Shown: positions 20,520 to 33,664, counted from the stretch's first letter. The stretch is DNA of 64,000 bases from Basidiobolus meristosporus CBS 931.73 (GCA_002104905.1 MCFE01000444.1:1-64000); one strand, 5' to 3'. Numbers and translations: made by a program. The notes: generated by a model not told the origin, from the sequence alone.

Positions 20520-22850
20520 ACTCTCTGTTAAGTAGGCAACTAAGAATTGCAATGGTGCTGCAAGCCCATCATAATGTGCAGGCCAATGAGAGTGAAGCAA
20601 ACTTAACACCTCTGGTAGAAGACCAGCAACTGATGGTCATAACATCACCACTACCAGTATCAGCAAGTATGTTGTTAGCTCCTATCAAAGCAAAAATGAG
20701 ACAATTAGCTACAGTGGCTGATAGGCAAGATGGGATGGCCTAGAGAAGTCAGAAAATAGTCCAAAGTCTGGAAGAGCTGCTAATACATGCAGCACAGTCA
20801 ATATCATATGTAGAAAGTGCAATATCTAGGAAGCAAAAATGGAACTCCAATAGCTCAGTTTCTCAGCCAAGAATTGAGCCAATTCACATTTATGCAGTAG
20901 GGGGACACCATACAGTCTTTGCAGCATACCTACAGTGCTCAAAGATAAAGCCCACAGAAAAACCTATAACAGCATTGGAAGGAGAGGCTGTGATCTCTAA
21001 CCCCAGCCTGAAAATCAAAAGACGTTGCAGATTGGTGAAGCTGCTGGGGGCAATGATAAAGAGTAGGCAAATATTCAAGAGGCTGTTGAGAGCCTAGCAC
21101 AACATCATCATAAGGCCATTATGTCATGAGATCATTAAGATCTCAAGGTCAAGTAGAATGCACTTGATATACTCCATGGGCATTTTACTGGACTTAATCA
21201 AGCAAATGGACTTTGGACCAGCAATAGTATACTAAAAGAGCATTTCAAGAATAGCTAAAACTATCAAAGGCAGAATAATAAGGGTGCCACAGTCAAAACC
21301 CAGCAGCTTCCTCAAGAACTTGTCATAGGCATAGCTGAAAGGTCCAAACAAGCAGCAAACAGCATCAGGCAACTAGAGAAGTGCTGGTAAGGGGCATTTG
21401 GGCAGAAAGAGATACATCAGTGCTGCATTTATCAAGGAAAGCACATAGTTCTACACAAGAAGCACTCATTGATAGTAGCAGTGAAGGTCCTGGCAGCAAT
21501 GTAAACCAGCAGCTTACTCAGGAGCCACTCACCAGCAGAGCTGGAGCCTTCAAGCTCAAGAGAAGCAAACACTATCAAAGACAGCAGAACAATGGTGCCA
21601 TGGTTCCAAACCAGTAGCTTGCTTAAGAGCATGTCTCAAGCAGGGCCAAAAATTCCAAACAAGCTGCAGGGAAACCTCAGGCTACCAGGAGAGTGCTTCC
21701 AATAGACAAGCAGACAAAAACAGATGCAACAGCGCAGCATTATTTAAGGAGAAAGCAAAGTACAATACAACAAGCACTCATTCAAAGTAGCGGTGAAAGA
21801 CTTGGCATTTATAATGATAAAGACAAAGGTAAAAAGAAAAAAGTCTACCCAAGCCTCAATCAGGGAAGCATGTGAAAAGAGCTGCTGTTCTCACCAAGGA
21901 ACACTGTTAGCCCAGAATAGGCTGAATCCAATCCTAGCCAAGAAGATTTACCAACAAGACAAATGCTATTTTGTAAAGAGTTGGAAGTGCAGCCAGTTAA
22001 GCTACACTCCAGTGAGGTAGATGTGCTTGCAGAGAAAAGCAGTTCATTTACCATAGCCTCTATATCTTCCATTTTAGACAGAGTGGAGATCTCACTGACA
22101 GACAATGCAATAATGTCAAGAACTCAAAAGACCATCACAATGCCTATAGTGGATTTATGGAACATCAATAGGCACACCAAGAGGTTGTATCATTGCTTCA
22201 AGAGCAGGCCCAATCCAAGCAGTGAGTCCAGAACAGACTGAATCCTATCATTGCCAAGAAAAATTGCCAACAAGAAAACAGTTGTGTTCATAAGAGTTGG
22301 AAGCACAGCCAGTTGCACTACACTCCAGTAAGGTAGTTGAGTCTGTAGAGAAAGGCAGTTTGTCCACCACAGCCTCTTTGTACTTCATTGTTGATAGATT
22401 GGAGATCTGACTGACAGACAAAGTAACAATGTCAAGAACTTAAGAGGTTATTGCAATGCCTTCAGTGGAGTTTTGGAACATTAATAGGCACACCAAGGGG
22501 TTGCAGCACTACTTCAAGAGCAGTGCACAAGAAAACACACATGGATATTGCAAGGATTCATTGCAAAGACTGGCCAATGAGGTGCCACACCTTGTGGCAC
22601 TGGCTGAAGACCAGGGTATATGGGAACCAGCAAATGAACAGTGACATAAAGCCACGGGGTTCCTGCCAAAGTCATAAAAAGGGCATTACAACAGAAATAC
22701 TTATTGAAGGATGGATTTTAATGAATCTAACTATCAAGTGTGGGACTGGGCTTAATGTTAGTGAGAGATATAGGGATTTGCATAGGTCAGTACAATTAGC
22801 AATTGAGGTTCAGCTCAAGTTTTAACAGAAATAATCAATCTTTATGCCTG
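20520..22850 (+). mobile_element. Repeat family S, copy 1, unclassified coding repeat
   Basis: About 2.3 kb with a decayed but protein-like frame, matched by the minus-strand copy at 38790-40440. Shared parts, in order: an N-terminal segment (TEKPITALEG region near 20945), a tandem pair of about 310-bp units (21230-21870), a segment V(K/E)L(H/Y)(C)SE(V/I)DV...MSR(T/A)QKTI...WNINRHTK, then LANEV...LAEDQ..W. The second segment is itself duplicated here with a period of about 316 bp (21911 and 22228). I do not recognise any family. Confidence 0.55.
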
Positions 22851-23612
22851 AAAAGTAAGAGAATTAGTTGAGTCAGGAGGTTAGGAGTATGAAAAAGAGG
22901 CAATAGCAATCAATGCACTCAAACAAAGGAGATGACTGAGTGTCTGGGATCATAAAGTGATGTTATTTGTTGAGGACCAATCAAAAGCCACTTTGCTTAT
23001 TGCAATACAAAAATCTGACCAAGTTTTATGCAAAAACCAAGGTGTAATTATTTTTGTATAGTTATAGCACAGTGTATCTTCACAATCAATACTCTTAGTC
23101 ATGCAACCTTACTTTTGTGACATCCTTTTGACAGCACCGGTATTTCTAAACCAATATTGCACTCATTTCTTTATTTTGCTTTTTGCTATTGTAACACACA
23201 AGTGAAAGATCAAGAATTTCCACTTTGAATGACAAATGCTCCAGACCCTGACAAGCAATCCACCCAAGAATATTATTTCATACAGAACACGTAGTAGCCA
23301 ACGCATGTTTAGAATTACAGCTCATTTGAATCAGTACTTGAGGAGTTTTGACCCAAAGAGTCCAACTATTATATATACTATGCCTTATTGGTAGGATTAC
23401 TATGGTGACTTGGATTGCATGTAACTTTCAAACCAGCCAATCAAATCACGTGTATATTCTGACTTTGATCAGTACTACATCAGTAAAGAGACTGCAAAGC
23501 TCACAAGAATCCAATCTAAGTTCTACAAGAAACTACCGCTTTTCTGTTGGAAAAGTCCCGTCTAAGAAACCCCTTTGGGTTTAAGGGGAGGTCAGAACTT
23601 CCATATTAGGTA
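22851..23612. other. AT-rich sequence, unassigned
   Basis: No domain, LTR end or second copy recognised. It contains the integration target of the solo K LTR at its right end. Confidence 0.4.
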
Positions 23613-23617
23613 GTATT

Positions 23618-23986
23618 TGTTGCAATTTAAGAAGTGATTTGGATATAAGGAACTTATCAAGAAATAGTGATAATAGTTGAACTGTTGTTTATTCATAAAG
23701 AAGCTCAGTATTTATACCTTTGTAGAAGTAATACAGCTGCAACACTAAGTAGGGAGGGTTTCTCAATATTCAGGGGCATTCTGTAACAGTTTCAGGGTTA
23801 GTACATAATGTTTGGTAATAGTGCTAATTTGATCCTGACTATAGGGGAATAATCATAAGATCATATATCTGGAGAAAGTGGCAAAGTTAAGGCAGTAAAT
23901 GAGTCCTACAGTGACTAAGACTAGCCTAGAATTGTTAAGTAAATTTTTAGCTGCTGAATGATACCAAATAGTCCAATATTTCAACA
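23618..23986 (-). repeat. Solo copia K LTR with perfect 5-bp target duplication
   Basis: 369 bp, the same length as the LTRs of the young K element and differing at only a handful of positions. TGTTG...CAACA termini. GTATT flanks both ends (23613-23617, 23987-23991). A recent insertion reduced to one LTR. Confidence 0.92.
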
Positions 23987-23991
23987 GTATT

Positions 23992-24284
23992 TTCTCAGAA
24001 AGGAAAGTGACTTCCAAATAAGGAAAAGTTAATAAAAAGTAAATAAGCTCATTAGTAAACAGAAGGTCAGAATGCTACTGTAGAAGCAATAAACACTGCC
24101 TATAGTATATTTTGAGCCTAGGTTGAGGAAATTAGTGAAAGTTATATCTTCTATTGGTATATCAAACTCCCAATAAACTATTTCAGTATTAGCATACTGG
24201 AAATTGTTGTATAGTGTTGATTAGCCTCTACATTGTCAAATAAGCCCCAAACTAATCATAATACAACTCAACACATCAACCTTC
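23992..24284. other. AT-rich spacer, unassigned
   Basis: Nothing recognised between the solo LTR duplication and the truncated 3' end of Gypsy G2. Confidence 0.4.
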
Positions 24285-25162
24285 TTAGGGTCTAAGGTCA
24301 CTCCTGTGCTAGTCACTATATGTCCCAGGTATTCAATGTGTACCTTGAAGAATTTACACTTGGCTAGCTTGCCATATAGCTTGTTCTCTCTTAGTCTCTT
24401 CAAGACCTTTTCAATGTGCACCATGTGATCCTTTTCTGTCTTGCTGTATGTCAATATGTCATCCAGGTAGATTATCACAAACTTGTCCAAGTACTCCTGA
24501 AAGACAGTCTGCATCAGCGTCATGAATGTTGCAGGGGCATTAGTGAGGCCAAAACTCATGACTAAGTACTTGTAATGTCCATATCTGGTCCTGAATGCTG
24601 TCTTAGGGATATCTTCTGGTTTCACCCTAATCTGGTTGTATCCTGACATGAGGTCAATCTTGCTGAAAATAGTGGCTCCATTAGGTTGGTCCAAAAGCTC
24701 ATCAATCCAAGGTATGGGGTACTTATTCTTGACGGTAACTGAGTTCAGGGCTCTGTAATCAATGCACATCCTAAGTGTTCCATCCTTCTTTTTCACAAAA
24801 AGCACTGGTGCTCCCCAGGGTGACTTGCTGGGCCTGATGTATCCTTGCTCCAATAGCTGATCAATTTGTCTCTTCATTTCCTCCAATTCCAATGGGCTCA
24901 TTCTGTAAGGTGTCTTGCTCACTGGAGGGCTATCACCTGTGTCAATGGCATGATCCACGTCTCTGACTAGTGGTAGGCTTACAAGCTCATCTGGAAACAC
25001 GTCTGAGTATTTCTTCAAGAGAGTCTGGACCTGCTGGGGTGCTGGGGTAGAGGAATCCTCCTGTAATACCACCATGAGGAACATCTGAGTACCTTTTCTA
25101 AGCGCTCTACAGAATTGGGTCTTGCTAAGTTCACTTGTCTCGCACATACTGGAATTGACCAA
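24285..25162 (-). pseudogene. Gypsy reverse transcriptase (G2), truncated
   Basis: The frame from 25162 covers the protease-RT linker and most of RT, including the YLDD catalytic motif (24458-24469). Sequence homologous to G1 ends at about 24285, before RNase H. No internal stop, so the RT fragment itself is well preserved. Confidence 0.85.
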
Positions 25163-25854
25163 GTTGAAATCCAGCCTGGCAGGTAATAGCTCATAGGTCT
25201 TGTTGTTCTTTTGGAGCTGAGTAGCATGGGTTCTCCAGTTGATTGATGGATTACAACAAAATAGCCAGGTTTTCCAAGTACAAGGTCAAACTTGCAGTTC
25301 CCAAATATATAAGCCTTTAGGTCTTCTTCATAGTCATTGATCTTCATTCTTACTGGCTGAGTAATACGGTTGATTATGTGAGAGTTCCCATCAGCTGTTG
25401 AGACTGAAGTTGATTTGGTAGGTTCTGAGTTGATCCCAGCTTTCAGAGCAAATTGCTCTGACATGTACTCATGCAATGCTCCTGAGTCAATCATGATCTT
25501 GGCAGGTACTCCATTGATTACTCCATTCAGGTATAATAGCTTTCCTGAGTTTGAGGTCATGTGGGATAGGTATTCTTCTGTCATGTGGAAGGTGAGTTCT
25601 GAGTCTTCTTCAAGTTCATCCTTCATGTTACTATGCTCCATGGCCTCAATACGGTTAAAGGTTCTTGATGTCTGGTGTCCATTTCTTCTCTGAGGGCAGT
25701 ACTTTGCAATATGTCCTTGCTGGTGGCAATTGAAGCAAAGTCCTTTCTTCTTACATTCTTCCAAGGCAGGATTCTTCTGCATAGCATCTATTTCCATTGG
25801 TACTGCTTCCAACTGTCTTCTTTCATAATGATTGTAACCTTTCTGATTAGTCAC
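25015..25854 (-). pseudogene. Gypsy zinc knuckle and protease (G2)
   Basis: 279-codon frame with CFNCHQQGHIAKYC and MIDSGALHEYMSEQFA, then ...[11 protein letters not shown], after which it is in a different frame from RT, as in G1. The last part is therefore out-of-frame translation, not protein. Confidence 0.8.
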
Positions 25855-26560
25855 TGTAGGCTTCCCAACTCCAATATAGCTGAGTCATAGTCAATGGCAA
25901 TCTTGATGGCTTCTTCAATAGTCTGAGGTCTTTGATAATTCACTTCCTTGCAAGTTCTTTCTTTCAACCCATCAATAAAGTATTCAGCTTGATCCAGGGG
26001 GTCCATTCTTTCAATTTGTCCAAGTAGACATCTGTACTCATTTATGTATTCTTGAACCATTCCTTTCTGTCTGAGTGTCTTTAACTTCCTTCTTAGTAGT
26101 GTCTGCTGGTGTGGAGGTTCAAAAGCATCCTGAATTTCTGACACAAACTCATCCCAGGTAGAGATTGTAGAGCATCCCATCATGGTGGCTGATCGGATCT
26201 TGGTGTGTACCACTGTAAGGCTGCATCTGCCAGGTAGGAAGCTGCATAATGCAACTTGCTTTCTGGAGCAATTCCTTTAGCTTTAAAAGCTTCTTCAATC
26301 TGAAAGAGCCAAGTTCCAGGTTTTCATTGACTCTGCCATGGTGCTGGTTGACCTTCACACTAAAGTTGCTCTTGACAGGGCTTTGCTGGCTCTGAGCCAT
26401 GGTAGTCATTCCTTGTTGCTGTTGGCTGAGGATCTGGAGTAACTGTTGCTGTTGGGCCAGGATTTGCTGCATGGCATTCTTCCATTCTTGATTGTCCAAC
26501 ATCTTGAGGGTGGTTTCTTCTTTCTTCAGGAGGGAGGTTTTTGGTTATTGCTGCTACCAA

Positions 26561-26929
26561 TGTTACAAGTCTTGGTATAAGAGTTGTAGAAGAATAGGGA
26601 GTTTAGCCAGTATTGTATTCACTAAAACTTGAACTGATCTTTATTGAGGTTCCAGCAGCTCCTTATATACATTTTGCCAGATCAATTGCTGACTAATTGT
26701 ATTTCCTAATGTAGGTTGTGGCTGATGACTTGTTTGATTGCATCATCATCACCCAATAAGATTCCACTTTATATATCTATTTTTGTCTGATAAGGATCTG
26801 CTGATTCATTTGCTTACTAATGTTACTGATATGATAGATAATACTGATATACTGATAACCTAAACATATAACTAATTGATTTGACTAAAAACTGATCTAA
26901 CTTAAATATTCAGGTGGCAGATCATAACA
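26561..26929 (-). repeat. Gypsy G LTR (5' LTR of G2)
   Basis: 369 bp beginning (minus strand) TGTTATGA and ending TGTAACA, so the ends form a 5-bp inverted repeat, TGTTA/TAACA. Same TATATAAGG-AATAAA pair as the G1 LTR. The best-preserved copy for defining the family ends. Confidence 0.88.
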
Positions 26930-27460
26930 AAAGCACCAAAATCCAATAAAATCTAGTTGTTCTAACTTCTGTAAGAAGCTCAGACACTGGCAAGAAAATG
27001 AAAGAAGATATAAGCAGATGAAAAAAGAGAGTAGAGCAGGCAAGCCGTATAACTACCAAAGAGCAGTTATTGGTAACTTTACAAGAAATTGCAAGTAACT
27101 CAAGTAGTGAATAATATATTGACCCTGGAGAAGCAGAGCATATTTCCAGTATAAAGGAATGGTTTGCAACAGAAAGACTCTTCCTGTAAGAAAGGTTTAT
27201 CTGGGAGACAACTCCACACTGGAAGCTACAACTAGTGGGTCTATACAGCTAAATGATAGTAATTTCTCAGCGGCAACAACAGCAAAACTGACTGACATAC
27301 TCTATGTACCTGAAATAGCCAAGAACCTGCTCTCAGTTGGTAAATCAACTACTCAGGGACTGATATTTGCTTTTACACAGCCAAGCTGCTCAATAAAGAG
27401 TGAAAATGGACAAAAAAATAGCTTTGGGAATCAGATATTGTAATAAGTACAAGTGACTTT
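26930..27460 (+). pseudogene. Copia K protease and pre-integrase fragment
   Basis: Frame around 27159-27443 reads VRKVYLGDNSTLEATTSGSI, then AATTAKLTDILYVPEIAKNLLSVGKSTTQG, matching K at about 36850-37050. Upstream 26950-27150 resembles the K zinc-knuckle and protease region with stops. It directly abuts the G2 LTR. Confidence 0.8.
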
Positions 27461-27469
27461 GCAAGATCA

Positions 27470-27850
27470 TTGTACCTGAGTCTGGCAACATTGCTGGGAC
27501 ACATAGAGACTTGCACAGGGTTAACCTTAGATCCCAAGAAAGTGGAAGTTAGCAAGAATCTGAAGCAGCCCCATAGTATTTCAGAGCTCAGATCATTTCT
27601 TGCATTTTCTCCTGTTATTAGAGAGTTGTCAAAACCTTTGCAAGTATTGCAGCCCCATTGACTGCTGTCCTCAATAAAGACAACACCTTGAAGTGGGACA
27701 AAGTCCATGAGACTGCCTTTTAGATGCTCAAGAATGAACATGCAAAGCTACATAATGGATATGGACATCTCAGAGCTCAGGGAATCTATAGACTTTTAAA
27801 AGCTAGACAATGGTGGCCCAGAATGAAACAGCCATAACACTTTAGAACTG
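27470..27850 (+). pseudogene. Gypsy RT end and integrase zinc-domain fragment joined to copia sequence
   Basis: 27500-27660 encodes LTLDPKKVEVSKNLKQPHSI then SELRSFL, matching G1 RT (about 13740-13820) but on the plus strand. 27750-27830 encodes RLLKARQWWPRMKQ, resembling the Gypsy integrase lead-in to the HHCC domain. The intervening RNase H is missing, and the fragment is fused to copia K sequence on its left: a mosaic. Confidence 0.65.
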
Positions 27851-27920
27851 ATGGAGTCACTGAGCAGCACAATTAATTATTTGAAAAAATACTGACCTAG
27901 TATGCCAATGGTGCTGTCAG

Positions 27921-28289
27921 TGTTGCAACTAAAGATGTGATTTGGATATCAGGAACTTATAAAGATATAGTGATAATAGTTGAACTGTTATCTTTTCATA
28001 TAGAAGCTCAGTATTTATACCTTTGTAGAAGTAATACAACTGTAACACTAAGAAAGGGGGGCTTCTCAACATTCCAGAGCAATCTATAACAGTTTCAGGG
28101 TTAATACATAATATTTGGTAAAAGTGCTAATTTGATCTTGATTGTAGGGGAATAATCATAAGATCATAGATCTGCAGAAAGTGGTAAAGTTAGGACTGTA
28201 GGTTAGTCCCACAGTGATCCAGAGTAGTCTAGAATTGATTTGTAAGTTATCAGATCCTAATTTATTCCAAAAAATTCAAATTTTCAACA
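27921..28289 (-). repeat. 3' LTR of the old copia K copy
   Basis: TGTTGCAACT...TTTTCAACA, 369 bp, clearly diverged from the young K LTRs at many positions, which gives an older relative date. TATAAATA and AATAAA elements are still visible on the minus strand. Confidence 0.85.
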
Positions 28290-30780
28290 CTCCCCCTCAA
28301 TAAATAATTTCTCAATCCTAATTCCTCTCTGATATTCTCAAATTATGGCCTGGTTAGTGGTATTATCAACATATATACCACCATTTTGTCAATTGGGCAG
28401 TCAACTAGCTCTACTAAGCTGCTTTCCACAGCTTCCCTCACAAAGCAGTGTTGTATACCAATGTGCTTAGTTCTGGCATGACTTGTAGAATTCCCAGCTA
28501 GTGAAATACAACTTTGAGTATCCTTGTCATAACATGTTGGCTCATTTGAATCAAAACCTAAGTCTTTGAATAATTTTTGTAGCTATAAAGCCCTGTCAAT
28601 TGCTTGACAAGCAGCCATATACTCAGCCTCAGTTTTAGATTGGGCTACAGTGGTTTGTTTCTTACAACTACAAGTAATAGCTGCACTTGCATAAAGAAAT
28701 AAATACCCAGTGGTAGAGCATCTGTGAATCTGATCCCTACCCCAATCTATATTGCTATGACTGTCATATTTTGCCAATTAGCTGCTCTAGAGTATTCTAG
28801 TATCATATTTCTGGTACCTTATTGACATTTGAAAAACCGCTTAACTGCTATCATTTGATCTGACCCATAATATTGCAAGAACAAACTGCCTAGTCCAGCT
28901 GCCACTGCAATATCTAGACATGTAAATACCATCAAGTACATCAGACTGCTGACTATTGATTGATTGGGAGAGTTTTGTCCGTAATTCAGCCATTTTCATC
29001 TAAAACTGACTGATATTTGCTCAGCTAAAGTCTAGACCCTGGATCTGGCAATAGCCTTTAGCCATTAATATAGCATTTTACTTACCAATGGTACTATTTG
29101 AGGTAACATCAATCCTATAGATCCATATCTATCCTGTTGGCTTTCTCCCATTTGGTAAATATACCAGTTCCCAATTTTTGCCCTGCTACTTGTGGTACTC
29201 CTCCTGTATGGATTTTTGCTACATAGTAGCATCTAGACTTTGCTTTGCCTGTTCTAGACTCTGAGATTTAGCACATAAGGCAAGATAAGCTTCTTCATGA
29301 TCATTGGACATCTGCCTCCAGGATCCAGGGGCATTTCTTATACTGGCAAGTCTCCTAACTGGGATAATCTGCTCCAATCTCAAATAAAAATAATTATCTT
29401 CCATATCAGGATTTTGCATTAGCGTTGATTGCATCATCAGGTAGCTGGCCAATGGTTGCAGTGGCTTTCTGATCTTAATTCTCCTCAAATACAATGTGCT
29501 GCTCTTCATCAACTTCCAAATTTTGCTATCATTTACTCTATATGCTCCAGTATCCTCAAAATACCCAAGAAAGTTCCCTTATCTACTTGTTGGTTCCACT
29601 TTGAGCATCTTATATATGCTTCAAAGAGTAAAGTCCCAGAGTGCTGTTGTTAGGCATGCATTTGTGATGTATTCTGCAGTAGCAACACATTAGGCCCAAA
29701 ACTTGTAGTCCACTCCCTTATGATATGGTATAAGTCTTCCCACCTCTACTAGTGCCCTATTTGAAACATTCTATTACTTTATTTTGCTGTAGAGTATGTG
29801 TGACAGTGATGTGAGGAAGTATACCAGTAGATGAGCAGTACTCTGCAACCTCCTTTCAGCAGTACTCCCCTCCATTGTTGCTTTGAAGTACATTCAGTTT
29901 ACACACAGTTTGGGGTTCTGTCAAGTTCTTGAAGTACTTACGCATCCCCAAGGCCACATTCTTTTCTGTGAGGAAGTACACTCATGTATATCTTGTGCTG
30001 TCATTAATAAATGTCATAAAGTATCTTTTGGCTCCAAAGGACAGTGTTCTCATGGGGCTGCATATGTCTGCATGCACAATTGCCCATATTTTGGCAGTGT
30101 TCATGCCTCCTGAGCTCCTGAAATGTTACCTAGCTTGTTTGCCATATGAGCAACCCTTACAGACATTTAATTTGATTGGAATTGAGTAATCTGGGCTCAA
30201 AACTAGTGGACTTTCACCAACTGGCTCATTTTGGTTCCTCAATATATCTTAGCCTCCTATGACATGTCTCCAAGCCAGTTTTATTTGTTTCAGCAATATT
30301 GACATATCCAGGTACAATGATCTTGCATTGCAACTTGTATATAGTGCGCTTTCTGATCCCTAAAGCTAACTCTGTCCACTTATTCTTATTATTGAACAGC
30401 TTGGCTTAGTAAAAGCAAATTTCAGTACCTGAGTAATTGCTTTACTGACTGAGAGTAGGTTCCTAGCTTTTCCAGGCACATAGAGGTCATGAGGCAGTAT
30501 TGATGTAGTTACCCCTGAGGTACCAGTCATATGTAGCACTATAGGCCCACTGTTGGTAGCTTCCAGTGAAGTGTTTTCTCCCAGATAAACCTTTCTTGTA
30601 GGAATAGTCATTGCATTGCTGAACCACTCCTTTATGCTTTAAATATGCTGTAATGCTCCAGAGTCAAAATGCCTTTCATTTCTTCAGCTACTTGCACTTT
30701 CTTGTACAGTTACTAAGAACTGTTCATCAGTAGATATATGGATTGCCTGCGCTAGTTTCTGTTTTTAGTCTGCTTATTTC
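28290..30780 (-). pseudogene. Decayed copia K pol (old copy)
   Basis: RNase H fragment 28583-28777 (DWGRDQIHRCSTTGYLFLY, TEAEYMAAC), RT remnants 28800-29250, the linker (29219-29512) and integrase to pre-integrase 29540-30611 (TRKVYLGENTSLEATNSG, KARNLLSVSKA). Each domain is in several frames with stops. Confidence 0.8.
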
Positions 30781-33664
30781 TGATGAAATAGCAGAAGTCC
30801 ATCTAATTATTAATAAATTATGAGCTAGCACTTAGTTATTTGACATATATCAGAGTATTAACTTAGAAATTAGTTGGTAAAATATTTGCTAATTATTAGA
30901 AATTAGTGAAGTACAGAATTTTAGCAAGATCTGAAACTTGTCCAAATGCGCTGAGACTTGGCATATCTACTCCTTAGACTCCCTTAATAATGAACAAATA
31001 GTCACAGATATATAGTTCAGCAATAGGTATAAACACTGTGATGCAACTCAATAATTCAACAAGCAAATATCATGTAAATATTCCAAATCTCCATTTTACT
31101 TCCAATATATCTCTCAAATGTTTTGAAATGATGTGAGCCCCAAGCTTGCTATATCTTGGGTGTCTACTTTTCTTCAGTGCTGTGTCTTTATTCTGGAGAA
31201 AAATTGCCTTGTCTACCTGAAGTTACAAAAGATAGAATAGTACTGCCATTGCAAAGAGCTGCTAAGTAGGATATATTACTATGGAAAGAGAGACATTTGC
31301 CTTTAAAGAAGACATTGAGAGAAGAAAGAGGTCATAAGTTGAGGAGACCATGCTAGGCAAATCTCAAATTATCCCTAACTTGCAAACTTTAGAGTGGTAT
31401 GCACAATATGACAGTGGTACTATTTCTTGTGCCAATGATCCTGAAGCTCTGTGAGACATCTGATAGACACATTTTATGTCTACATTAAGTATCAGACACA
31501 GTTGGAGGAAATATATCCAAAAATATCTGAACATGGAATTTCTACCACCATCAACAAAAGTGCTACTGGAGATCCTGACCAAAGTATATGCATAAAAAAT
31601 CCATATATAGTGTGGAGAATATATGAGATACTATTTAGGAATGTACCAGTTGCCCTATACTGGTACATATATCACTTTGGATCTAGTGATTGCTGATCAT
31701 AAATACCAACATGGATCAGATGTTAATCTTGCTATTATGATCCAATCAGTTTACTTGCAGCTCCCAGCTATAGACCACACTTTAGTATGTAATAGCTGCT
31801 ACCAAGATGCTCAGAGCAATGGCTTTTTAAGGCATGTTATATCAGATTTAAGTTGATGGCCAATTTGGATGAAACATCTGAATACAAGTGCTCTGCAGAC
31901 AGGAGGCTTCTGAGCACTCTAGAGGATCTGACAGGCTTTAGATATGCTAACTGCATGATCCAGATCTAGATCAACAAGGAACACTCAGCAAAAAGCATTT
32001 TCACTACCCAATATGGAACAAAAACCTACCTCCATTGGATGTAAGGTTCTAAATGGAGTTAGGTGATACCTAGGCCAGATTTGGACTATCTAGCACACTA
32101 CAAATGATCCAGCAACCTATCACACAAGGATAATCAAATACTGATGTTTGGAAAGCAGAAGAAATGCTCATGAGAAAGTACACCCACAGAGGCAACATAG
32201 ATATTACAGTGAACAACAAAGTCAGCTTCCTTGCAGCTGGAGCTAGAAAAGTAGTACCAAGAGCTAACCTAAGGGTTATAATGGATGCAGAAGAACATGG
32301 GTCTGTCCATTTGCACTGTCAACTGAGCCCAATGCTGGGATATTCTATCAAAAGTACCAGTGGCATACAAGGGCTGTTTTGGTATATTTATGCAATTGGA
32401 AAGTGCCAACTCCAGTTGTATCATTTAAGTGCAATGATATATATGAGAACCTATCTATCCTGCTTAGGATGAAGCCTCTATGAGCTGCTACTAATCTGGC
32501 CGTGGTACTCTGTGATACCAAATTAACCCTATCAAGAAATAAACAGAAGCTCAGAGTATGTAACAGAGACTTTAGTCCCAGAAAGTTATTCCTAGATTAG
32601 GAGGATATATATGATCTATGCAGTCTATTTCATAAGGTGGGAAGCAGTAGAAGACATAGCATCAGTGGGAGTACAATACCCCAGATCAGGAATGAAGAGT
32701 TTGAAGTCCAAATGCCATCGAAAGCACTGGTCCAGCAGAAAAAACATTGAATCAGCTGGTGACAATCCAGGCTACCATAATGCTGGCCAGTTATTGCCTC
32801 TAACACATAATATATGGAATATGCAAGGAAAGTTATTAGTCAGATCCAGTTATAAATATATGGAGAACAGTCTGAGTGAAATAGACTACATACCAGAACT
32901 GTGGATGATCCAGATCCACTGGAAAGAAGCTACATCCTAACTTTGCAAGTTATAGACCTATTAGGGTCATATAAGATGCAGCAGAATACCTGAAAGCACA
33001 GCTACCTACTGGTACAGAGTATGACAGAATATGAAGAGTATCCAAAAGGCTTTACTCCAATCAAGTGGATGGTATTCAGTCATAGATACTTTGTGATAGA
33101 TCAAAGTTCAGACTCAAAGTAGTTTGATCTGAAGTATGTAATTATTAGTATTGGCTTATACTTTGTGATTGCAGATAATAATCAATCCCTAATACATATT
33201 GGAGAATATATTAGTCCAATAGGTTATATGATTTTTAGCAGGATTAGTTTCAACCAGAAGATACACAACACCACAGCAAGTTCATATGCACATAAATACA
33301 TTACTTCAGTGGGAATATTGAAATAATTAGAAGTCCACCTAATTATTAATAAATTTTGAGCTAACACTTAGTTATATGACATATATCAGAGTGTTAACTT
33401 AGAAGTCAGTTGGTAAGGTATATGCTAATTGTTAGAAATTAGTAATGTACAGAATTTTAGGAAAATCTGAAACTTGTCCAAGTGCGCCAAAAATTGGCAC
33501 ATGTATTCCTAAGACTCCCCTAATAATGAGCAAGTAGTTAAATGTATGTAGTTTTGCAATAAGTATATATACTGTGTTTGAACTCAATAAATCAATGAGT
33601 TAATATCATGCAAATCTTCTAATTTTGCATTTCACTTCCAATATATCTTTCTAATGTTTCAACA
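30781..33664 (+). mobile_element. Copia-like element M, two LTRs, no recognisable gag-pol
   Basis: Left LTR 30781-31128 and right LTR 33316-33664 (about 348 bp each, diverged) with ATTTC duplicated on both sides (30776-30780, 33665-33669). The site after the left LTR, TGTGAGCCCC, resembles the K and L primer-binding site. AGTGGGAA before the right LTR resembles the copia polypurine tract. The 2.19-kb interior has ORFs of up to 109 codons (31451-31696, 32164-32472, 32611-32940) without motifs I recognise, so M looks like a large non-autonomous LTR element or a very decayed copia. Confidence 0.75.

Larger units (their letters stand above)
24285..26929 (-). mobile_element. Ty3/Gypsy element G2, 3'-truncated in RT
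   Basis: LTR (26929-26561), primer-binding site, gag (about 26502-25851, frameshifted twice), knuckle and protease (25854-25015) and RT (25162-24285). RT motifs include [23 protein letters not shown] and YLDD, and the sequence stops abruptly soon after [10 protein letters not shown] with no RNase H or integrase. It is very similar to G1 but with different inactivating changes, except for one shared frameshift between protease and RT. Confidence 0.88.

Noticed and set aside
21381..21870. Tandem 310-bp units considered as a CRISPR-like or satellite array
   Set aside because: Only two diverged coding-like units, with no short identical repeats or spacers; better explained as a duplication in repeat family S.
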